A stretch of DNA of 64,000 bases, from assembly GCA_005281725.1 (NCBI GenBank), contig SSBO01000003.1, positions 1,449,396-1,513,395 on the forward strand, given 5' to 3'. The notes beneath the pieces are model-generated. The model was not told where the DNA came from and made no database searches. It saw only the letters and a list, made by a program, of their open reading frames with translations. Every line of letters starts with the position of its first letter. Position 1 is the first letter of the stretch. The position numbers and the translations under genes were made by a program. This document shows positions 51,477-61,990 of the stretch, in pieces. Origin of the DNA: Wuchereria bancrofti. Taxonomy: Eukaryota > Nematoda > Chromadorea > Rhabditida > Onchocercidae.

Positions 51477-51828
51477 CTCTAATGACCTTCAGCGAAGGTC
51501 AATCATTCTTAAAACGACATTAACTCCTTAGAAAATCTTAAAATCAATGTCAGAACCAATATGATTACCCCGCTATTCAGTAATATCAATCTTTTCGTAG
51601 TGACAGAATTGCCCATTGAATTGACCAAAAATTAGCCTTTTAAAGGGAAAATCCAAGATGTCAGTGAGTTTTAAACCATTTATTTGACCCATTAGATTTC
51701 AATTAATTTAAAACAATTACTTTACTTCAGTTTTTATTTTTATATTATCAACACCAAACAGCACTATACAATGAAGAGAGAGATCCTAAAGAAAGACTAT
51801 ACATCATTTCAAGTCATTGTACTAAAAC

Positions 51829-54800
51829 TTAACCGATCGCATTTTCCGGTTTATCATCGTTTTCTTTTAAGTTCGTTTCACATATAGAAAGTAAACTTTT
51901 TGATGCATTTTGCAAAGTTTCGGGTTGTGAAACATCGCAATATGCTTTGGCCATTTCTATAGCACTTTCCCAATTTGTACTGCACGCTTCGACGTAACGA
52001 AAAATAGCGCCCAGGCTATAAAGAGAGCTTTTTAAAGAAATGCATATATTAGTATGTATTTTAAGAAAAAAGAAAAAAGAAATCAGAACAAAAGCCTGAA
52101 CAATAATTATATCTCCTTTAGTTATAAATAAAAAACGGTAAAAAAGTATTTGAAAAGTAAAGGTTGAAGCATAAACCATCACTACAACTAATCAAATTAA
52201 AGAAATTTTATTAGTCCCAGTTGTTTCTTAGAAAATTCTGATTAAACTCATCATTCACGCTAAAAACCTCTCCCTCTCTCTCTCTCTCTTAAAAAAAGAA
52301 AAATGCTTGCTCATAACCGTTAAACAACGATTTCCTGAACCTAGCAATAATCAAATGTCTATATGGATGAATAAGGTAACCTAAATACCGAACCAGTTGT
52401 TCTACTTTCGCTTATCATTTCCAAATACGATAGTGAATTAAAAATTTACTGCAGTGAATAAGCACGGAAAATTCAAGCACTTACTTTTCCAGAACAATCA
52501 GTTGAAATTTATAAGCAGCCGTATGGAAATAAGCTCGTTGGGCATTAGCACTTATAACACTTTGTTCAAGCATGAATTTACGAACTGATGGCCATACTTG
52601 AGGAATAAAACGACGATAACAGAAACTACCAGAAAGTTCACACATCGTTATAACAACCTACAAAATAAAGTTGTGCTAAAGTGCAAGGAAGAAAACGGAC
52701 GGTATTAAAAATTACTCACATAATGTAAACACTTTCAAATAAAAAAAATTAAATAATAAAAATGTATGACAAAACTGAAAAGGAATGAAAAGCAGGGTAG
52801 AAATATACAAAAAAGAGTAAAAAGAGCACACATAATCACATTCATGTATCATGCAGTAGAAATAAATTCGGAATTTTCAAAATAGTAACCTTAAATCCAT
52901 CCACTCGTACATTCAAGTTTTTCTCCAGGAGACAGTCCAAAACTGCTGACCAGTTCTGATGAATCATCGGTAGATAATCGTCCGGGAAATGTTGCAAATC
53001 TTTCAAACATACATCCAAAATTTTCAGAACCAATAAACGAACTGGTATGTGAGAAGAAAAGAGAAGATGCTTCGTTCTGAAAAAGCAAAAATTTTCAACT
53101 TGATAAATTTCACCATAACTGTCTCTATTTATTACACATACCAAATAACAACTACAAGTTTATGTCCAAAATGAGTTTGAAAATGACCCAAATATTCATT
53201 AAAAGGATAATTAAACATACCTCTTCAAAACATTATTAATAGATATAACAAAATCAGGTTTTGGAGCTTTCTTATCTGGATCATCCTCACTATAATCAAC
53301 TTCTTCAGGCTTGACATCAGGGAACCATTTTCCAACAGCGATTCCGAAACTAAGCATGGCTCTGAGAATTAAAATTAGCCACTCCTAAAGTATAAGTCGA
53401 TATATTTCAAACATATACATAGGGTAAAAAGATAAATTCAGACAAGATTTAAAACATGAAAAAAATATACCTGTGATCCTAAGTCAATTGCAAGCAGAAG
53501 TTCTTGGACAACGTGACAAACAATCTCGAACAATTCAGGACTTTCACAATGATCAAGTAATGAAGACAGTACACAAGGTGTACGAAGATTACTACTATAG
53601 GCTCTTGAACGAATTGCAACCTTTGGTAAGAGGTATTTCCCATAAGTAACACAAAGAGAGGATATGTCAGCCTCTCCTACCGCCTGAAGGAAATCTACAA
53701 ATGAAAAATAGCGAAGTTGCTAACTTGTTCATTAAAAATTTGCAAAAAATTGAAAATTTGCTACAATAACAACACACCGTGGACAAAAAGAAAAGAAATA
53801 AAAGAAACATCCTTCATTCTATCTAATCAGTGAATAAAAAATAAGAAGAGTTTTCAATTCAAAAAATGAAATATTTTATAAAACAAACCATAGCAGCAGC
53901 TTTTAAAGCATATTCCGCACTTTCTGCACAAATTAGATATGACGATTTTGCCCATTTAAATATTTCAAATAAAGTTTCATTCATTAACTGTAATCAGACA
54001 TAAGAGAAATTAAGAGGAACTAGGAGTGAAACAAAATATACTAAAAATTTAATTTGTAGACCAGCATCTTATGTAGTAACTATATGAAATTCTGAACTAC
54101 ATGAAATTATGAAATTTTGCCTTTTCTTAAAACATATCTTAATATTTTTTGGAAAATTAACAACTCAACCTTTTGGCATAAGAATATAGAGGGAGTACAA
54201 GTAAAAGCAGCTGCACAAAATGATAATAAAACGGTGACCAGACAACTTTCGATACCTTGTTCATCATTATCATCTGCAATTTAGAAATTAAAATTTTCAT
54301 CAATTTTTAGATTTAACACAATTTTGATAACTAGTCAGTGTTTTATTCCACTTTAATTTGCCTTAAATTTTTATTTAAAAAACCAAAAATAAACCTTCAA
54401 TGACATCGTCTCGCGGTGTATGATGTATGTCGATTCTTTCTAGAAGTTTAATAGCTTGTTCAACCAACACTTGCAGAGTATCAACAAAGTTTTGAGCTAG
54501 CTTAGTAATTTGTGTAGAAGCTGCTCTTAATAAATATACAGCAAAATGGTAACTACCCGTCAACTCTTCTAATTCTTTCGTATGACCAATATTTGCAGAA
54601 ATACAATCCAAGAGAACCTCAAACATGAAGTGATATTGGCTCAATTTCTCAGTGTTTTCAAAACGAATATAACTCTTCTATATCTCAAGTTCCAATAATA
54701 AGTTGGAATTAAAGAAAAAGACTTCTTGGTATATTCCTTAGAAAAAACTGTTAAAGCAATAATTTTCTCACTAAAAAAACTTACTACAGATTTGTTGAAA

Positions 54801-57800
54801 ATATGGAACAAAGTATAAAATTAAAAACAGAAGAAAGCATATAATTAAATGCTACAAAAATTCAAGAAAATACAAAAATAATTTACATGAGATTGTTTAC
54901 TTGCAGCTAACAGTACAGCAATCTGATTAACTGTTTTTTTTTTGGCATTGTGTAAAAGTGGTAAGTCGTCTACTATGCCTGTAAGATAAATTTTTTGAAG
55001 ATGTCAAGAACTTTTTTTAATATGGTATATTGTCTCTGATAGAGGTAAAGCTTATTTCTTTATTGATGATTCTATTAAAAACGGAAAGAAAAACTTTTAG
55101 ATCATATGCTAATATACTACTCTAAAATACGACATATATATCTGTAACAACTCATTCTTCATTAGATAATTTATCCAAATAATTTGCCCAGCATTAAAAA
55201 AGACCTCTACAACTTTTTTTCAAAATAATTACTTACCTAAAACATTGTTTTTATGAGTAACTTCACGACTTAAACGTAATCGCCTAGTATTTAACCGCAG
55301 TGTGGATGATAGTGCAAATGTCAACTGCTCAGGCAATTTTCCACCTAATAAAAAGTCGTCGCATTCAGAATTCATTGAAGACAGCACTCCCAGCAACTGA
55401 AAATTCACTGCGTCTAACTTTTGTTGAACCAATCAAGTACAAGGATTTGTTTTGTCAACAAATAAAACCATATTGCTTCAACTGTCGCTAAGAATACTAA
55501 AATTATTCCTCAGGCAATCAATTTACGAAAAAACTTATAACACAACAAAATCCTTCATAAAAAATTTAAAATAGCCTAAAAGAAAACAAGGAACACTTCC
55601 AGTTTCGTGTGCTCTAAAACAGTTCCTAAAACTTTAATTTTTAATGGAGTAGCAAAGTCAAAATTAGTAAAAAAACGAATTATCTGCTAGTGCTTCCTTC
55701 ATTACTACTATCCCACAATTTCGTTTCCTTTACCTGTTTTAAACATCCTTCAACATCTCCGCTAACAATGGCTTCTGTAGGTATAGTAGTAGTTAATGAG
55801 TACAAGTGTTCTCTCAAACGATTGATGAAGTTTTCTTTTACTGTATGCATCAAATGTTCTTTAATCGTCTCCGAAAATTCAGCAACTCTGAAAGCCATCA
55901 TATGATATTAAACAAGCTCTTCTGTGTATGTTCCAGACTACTAAAATGTTTTTATTTCTAAAAAATTTTTTGCACAAAAAAATGCTTGTTTAATTGCAAT
56001 TGTATTACTATTCGAAACTTTTCCTCTTTTTTTTACTTGAAGGATCTTACAAACAGCGACGTTCAGGAACTAATAAATGTTAAGGCTATAGTGCTGAGGT
56101 GCAGACTTCAAATTTAAACTTAAATGAGAGCATAAAAATGTCATTAAAAAATAAACTTACTTCTCGTATGGATCATTCAGCAACAGTAGAACAGTATCAA
56201 CTAAAATATTTTCAATTGAGGAAGCAAGACTTATAGCACAATGTTTGTAGATATCATGCAAAAGAGTAAGCAAAGCAAGCCGAACACGATGATCCTGGTG
56301 TTGGACGAGTCTAGAAGAAATCCGTTTGAGCTGAAATTATTTGAAAAGTCAACATTTCAACAAATACAGCAGTAACAATAATAAATCTAAAAAAGAATTA
56401 CTGCTAACTTACAATATAATTCCCATGAAATCTCAAATATTGCAATTTATTTGACAATAAGTCAGAAACGCAAACCAGTTAGGTTTTAATAATACAACTT
56501 TCAAAAGTAAACAACTATGTGAAAATAACCGAAACTGTAGATGGAAACTTGGAACAACTCTATGTCAGACTGTCAATAATTTAGATCGAAGAGTGGCGAA
56601 ACTGGTAAAACATAATTGTATAGTAGTTTGTTCAACAAGAAAAGTATCACTTGAATCAGATTATCATTCATATCAATGAACAGATTGCTGTTTAAAGTTT
56701 TTTTCTTTTCAATTTTTATTGTAATGGAAGAGCACTTGAGTAGATTTTAAAAAAAAGAAATTTGTGCAAGTCAATTGAAGTGATTGTTTCTTTTTGCATG
56801 TGCATTTTTTAAAATTAGGTCGCAAAGATGTGTCTTACCAAAACTTTTAAATTCTCATCCCAAGTAATATTCTTTTTAGAAACAGCTCCAGAATTTCTTG
56901 GATTGCTTTCAACAACTGTTGAATTTTCAACTTCCTCCTGCTTGTGAACAGAATCGTTCATGCAAGTTGTTACAGTGCAGCCAAAAATCTAGAACTATTA
57001 TTGTTTTGATTGAGGCTAATGGATATTTGTTTCTTGTTACTTCTTATCCTCATTTAAATTTCATTATTCATAAATTTTAAAGCGCAGTTGCAATAAAGAA
57101 CTACCATTATTTTCGTTGAAAAATAACATAAAATCAAAATGGCCCACTCTCTATTTTACATTCCATAGTCAAAGTTTTAAACAAATGTGCAATTCACATC
57201 TTTTCCTATCGATAACAGATAGAAGGAATAATTAAATTCGTGAGCACCAAATGAATTTGAAATCTAAGCCTAACTTATTAATAATAAACTTAAAACAATT
57301 TTCTGCTCATTTCCAAATCCTTACAAATGAATTTAATAATATCTGTAATACCTGCAACGCCATATTTACAATTGCCGTATTAAGATCTAAACAAGCAAGT
57401 TTAGTCATATGACAACAAATACCAGGAAGAAATGATGTCACTGTTTTCACTGATTCATCCCACGGTTTGACAAGTTCAAGCAATGCATTTCCTAAGGAAA
57501 GCCTAAAAAAGCATTCCATAAAATTTTACCTGATGTCGAAAAAACCAAAACAATTTTATAACATAAATATGTGCTATATCGAAATGGTTAAAGGAAGAAC
57601 AAAATACTGGGATAGGTGAAAAGTCATAAATTTAACTTGATAAGTTATAAATAAAATAATAAACCATTGTCTGGAATTTTGCAATCATACAATGATACTT
57701 ATTTACTATATTTCTAACCTAATTAAGGAATTCCTCTAACCTAATTAAGATGGTTATCTGTAATGGTTTAGAGTGTCGCAACTATCTTTCAGTCAGATAG

Positions 57801-59708
57801 TGGAATTTGTTTGCAACTGCACTATATAAAATATAAAAGAAAAATAACTCTCAAATTATTATTATAAATAACATAAACTTCCTCTCACTCTACTTACAAC
57901 AACTATGCGCTTTAATCAAATCCCCATCTAACAACAATCTCAACCAATTCCAATCCAATCTTCTACAAACTACGCAGACTAACTGTGACCAACTCTAATG
58001 AGATATTCTCTGACTGTTCTATAACGCTATAAAGAATAAATTCTCCTTCAATTATTCTCCTCTTTTCAAACCATACAAAAAAAGGACTTCATCAAGTTAT
58101 AAAACAAAAAACTCAGACTTTCACTACACCTGATATTCTTCCTTATGAAATACTAAATCTAGTGCTCCTAAAAATACTTTTATTCATATCATACAAGCTT
58201 AGCTTTTCAACAGTTCATTTTAAAATCTCACATTGGGCAAAAACTTTCGCATTAAACAGAAAAAATTACCTGATCGGCATATCGACATTTTGTAAACAGA
58301 ACTTAGACATTAAAAATGTTATCATAAATGCAAGTTCTCCTTGATGCTCTTTACAAAAGAAATCTGAAATATAAATATTATTATGATTTCACTGCTTTGC
58401 TGACCTTATTCGTGAATAGTATGAGTAAATTTAAAATTTAACCAATGACTAAATTTAGTCACAAACCTTTCCTATTTATTGCATTAGAAAGCATAAATCG
58501 GACAAAATTTGTCTCAAATGTTGCAATTCTTTCAAAGTTGACCGCCTTACTCATTTTATCACAAACTATAAGACATCTACTATTGATGGACCATAAAAAT
58601 GGACGCAAGTCATCTGCATTCTGAAAAACCCACAAAATTATAAGCAAATCCAATAAATTTCAATACTTTATTTCAATGGTAATATGAAAGGCGCAAAACA
58701 GATGATCAATGTTAATACTAATAACTTTGAAGAAAACATTACGAACAACCAAAACTTCCTTACCAGCATTAGATGGAAACTTGAAGGGAAATGTATTATT
58801 TTCCTTAATATTTCAATTACTAGTCACAGGAATACCACCAGAAACGGAGAGAATTATCAAGTTATGAATTTCTCCAACTTAAAGTATTTCTTCCCGGAAC
58901 TGACAAATTGTCCAAGTTTCTTACTGGCTCGACAAGTCTCTTAGATAAGTACTAAGTTTTCCAGAAACTTAAATTTAAAACCCTTGCAAATGAAGAATTC
59001 TGAATTAATTACTTACTTCAGCTTTTAAATTTTCAAAAATACTGTTGATTATCTGCAAGGCGGAATCAAAATTATACTGATTAAATTCATCCTCATTTTT
59101 CATCGATTCTTTCAAAATTGTAAACGCTGTACTAAAGATGATTCGGCACAGCTTGGTAAGTTCTCCTTTTTGCAAGCTGTCCCCCTTTAGCATGTCTAAA
59201 ACTTTCATCTTTCAAATAAGAACAAAATAACATAAGAATAAAATAAACCTTAAAAGTTAACACTAAAATAAAACTAAAAGTATTTAAGAAAGAAAAGTGG
59301 ATAAAATAATCAGACAAATGAAGCAATAGCTTCTTTTCTAGCTCAATAATTTAATGCATAAAATCAACAAATTTTTTTAATCAACAAATTAGTTTCATCT
59401 CTTAAGTTATCAATGCTCCACTCACAAACTCAATTATTGGTAGTTAAGTAAGTGTCAATAAAATTTCATAAAGAGAAACAAGGCTTACGTTTAACAAACG
59501 TTGAAAATTCAGCAACAGATTCCGATGAGATGACACCTTCCGAAAATTCTTTGATAATTCTGATGCATATCGATTGTGAAGTTATCTTTATATCTCGAAA
59601 ATAACTATCACTCCCAACTTCTGCCATCGTTAGCAGAAGGACCGTTTTACTTAATACAGTAAATTTTTTATATTCTGATAAAATAATAAGGAAACATTTC
59701 GCATACAT
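51829..59708 (-). CDS. tti-1: TTI1, TEL2-interacting HEAT-repeat protein
   Basis: Eighteen exons: 59496-59708, 59017-59208, 58467-58620, 58270-58363, 57352-57502, 56839-56988, 56161-56330, 55734-55887, 55237-55396, 54887-54978, 54395-54677, 54170-54273, 53889-53987, 53471-53683, 53221-53384, 52890-53076, 52485-52657, 51829-52015; 979 residues. Nearly all helical, HEAT-like. The C-terminal third matches animal TTI1 as I recall it (CELSGSFCYRRFIPQVWPSV, AYFHTAAYKFQLIVLE, followed by helices before the end). TTI1 with TEL2 and TTI2 helps mature PI3K-like kinases such as TOR, ATM and SMG1. The first-exon donor is uncertain: GTTAAA at 59495 keeps frame, while a stronger GTAAGC eight bases later does not. 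The ATG is 6 nt after a TATAG acceptor, which supports it as the true start. Confidence 0.85.
52268..52290. repeat. (CT)n microsatellite
   Basis: A short CT dinucleotide run with one interruption, in the intron before the last TTI1 exon. Confidence 0.85.
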
Positions 59709-59725
59709 ACCGAACTATACAATTA
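59709..59725 (-). promoter_or_regulatory. Acceptor 6 nt before the TTI1 start
   Basis: On the minus strand TTAATTGTATAG is followed by TTCGGT and the ATG. The same 6-nt spacing is seen at CDK11. Probably a trans-splice acceptor. Confidence 0.4.
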
Positions 59726-61990
59726 AGGAATTTTAAATTTTACATAAAGAAAAATTAATTAATTTCTGGTACTTCCTTTACTACTATTGAAAGGTGTAAC
59801 TCAGTGTTAAATTAACAAAATAATCATGATGGAAATGGAAATCACAGCAAATAATTTTCAAATTCGCAAGGAAAACGAGATTAATTTGAAAGCCATCATG
59901 TCATTTGGAAAAGAATTGCATGCCACTGTAGCATGCAACCTTGGGGAAAGAAATTCCTTTATGGTTTACTTAAGTTCAATTAAACTTGGTGATTCAGTAA
60001 AAGAATTCGTAGTGAAATAATGTCGATAGAAAAAGAAGATTTCCAGTGAATGCATACATTCCCATACTAGACAAATTTGAATAAATCAACGACAGTTACT
60101 GCAACTTCAATATTTTGAATTTCACTTGCACTTTTCAAATCTAACTAATCCTCTCCAGTTCCAGTTTTGTATCTCAAATTATGAATTATCTACTTTCATT
60201 TGTAACTACTTAGCAACTTTAAACTTTCCTTGTGTACTTATCCTCGGAACAATAGAAATAATTTTCTATTAACATTCTTTTTGTTTATTACTCGCTGATT
60301 TAACTGTAAACATGTGAATGACATGATAATCCGTTGAAAAATGGTAAGATTTGATCTGACTGCATTTTGAGCTGATACGTCAGTAGTTTGATGATGATGA
60401 TAATGGATATAACCAGAAGTTCAAGCACTTTATCAGTTTAAATTACTTGCTTATTACTACAGTACTAATTGTTTGCTATTACTATTTATATGTTCTTTTT
60501 ATTGCTTATACTCATAGGTGGATTCCTTGATTTTTTCTGTCAACTTTTATGTTATACATATTTCCATCGTCAGAGTAGTTCACAACAGTAAAGATGGACA
60601 GACAAAGAAAGTAACGGACATACATACACTTGGAAGAATTCGTTACTTATAATACTTTGTTGCATTGCTAGGGTAGCATCCATATTTCAGCAGTCATCAC
60701 CGTCTGCCATTGAACGTTCCTTCCAGCTGACTGCATGACGAGCATGCAAGCATTCATCATTCAATCGGTGAAAGTATTAAGAATCCGTTGATGACCTCTT
60801 CCTTTCTATCTTCTCATAGAAAATTATCTTCCATTTTTACTTTTCTTTCATCCGAATCGACAAATTATCCTTAGCCTTCGTCAAAATAGCAATACCGATT
60901 TACGAGTCTAAACTCTTTACAGTCAGTTTTTGTGCAATATGTCAGTTTGTTACCAAAAATTCCTAAAAGTTTGTCTTTCTTGAATTTCTCACTGTACCAT
61001 CGCAATCTCGTTTTATATAAGGAGAATGGGCTGGATGCTACCGGCCGGAGCAATTTGGATTCATTTCTCCAAATTGCGTACAGTCTTGTCATATATCAAT
61101 GTTTTGAAGATTACTAGTTGTGTTGTCGATGATTTAACCAGGCGATAAATTCAGAGATTGTTTCACGTTTGATCTTTTAATTCTTTTCTTAAAGGTGCGT
61201 TTTTCCTCATGAAGCAGTCAATCTTGATGATTCTGATGGAATGTACATCCTTCAGGTCGGATAGTTCAGTAGTTCAGCTATTTCAATTACTTATAAAATT
61301 AACTTTGTTCATTCAGTGTTGAACGAGTAATCATTTTATGGATTTTAACTGCTAAAAATATGAATGATGCTGACGTGCTGTAGTCATTCACTTCTCAGTA
61401 GAGTTCGTTGATAAAGTAGTTACAGGTTTTTGTGGTAATTGAATAAATGAAGGACTGTTCCATTTCTTCCCTCGTATCGTTTGTTGAAATTGATTTCTAA
61501 GTGAATTTTTTTTTTTCTGAAAAATCGAATTCATTCATTTGAATGTTCCAAAAATTGTTCTCTTGATGTTGATATTTTTTGATTACATTTATTGACCTTT
61601 TCAAATAATTTCTTCGACATTAGATCACCTAAGTGCTATATGAAAAGTGATTTTGACTTAATGTTCAACAAATTTAACAAATTTTTTAAATTTTTTTTTA
61701 TCATTTGAATCCTTTCTCCTGTCGTATTCTTTTTTTCCTAATTGTCATAATTTCATTACTGTTAGATAGTTACTTTCGACTGTCTTCAGAAGTAGTATAT
61801 TATATTAGGAAAATATTTCTGACTGGCCTAATAAAATTACCGGAATTTTCATATTCGCAAATGATTAAAATCTTATAATGGTGTATTTTCTAGCTTGCCT
61901 TTATCGGAATCTATAAGAACTATACAGGTATTTTATTTTGAAAAAAAATTACATTTAGATTCTGAATCAGTTTCCAAGTGATGAATCTCG
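59726..61990. other. Intergenic region, TTI1 to the nuclear receptor gene
   Basis: Divergent promoter region. A 64-codon open frame at 59826-60020 (+) starts MMEMEITANNF and has reasonable codon use but no recognised similarity. An exon-like block at about 61195-61258 (+), bounded by AAAG and GT, reads CVFPHEAVNLDDSDGMYILQ in one frame. Neither can be tied to a gene. Nothing else seen. Confidence 0.45.

Larger units (their letters stand above)
50991..51477. repeat. 233-bp direct duplication flanking an N gap
   Basis: 50991-51223 and 51245-51477 are identical as far as I can align them by eye, offset by 254 bases, and the gap of eleven N lies between them. The identity right up to the gap points to a scaffolding overlap left unmerged, or a real tandem repeat collapsed by the assembler. 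Confidence 0.85.
50628..51828. other. Intergenic region, FAS1 gene to TTI1, with assembly gap
   Basis: This contains the FAS1 promoter and leader, the duplicated block around the N gap (listed separately) and the TTI1 3' trailer. Confidence 0.6.

Noticed and set aside
31672..59708. Five tandem minus-strand genes as a possible nematode operon
   Set aside because: Intergenic distances are about 0.9-1.9 kb, far longer than the usual ~100 bp, and functions are unrelated.
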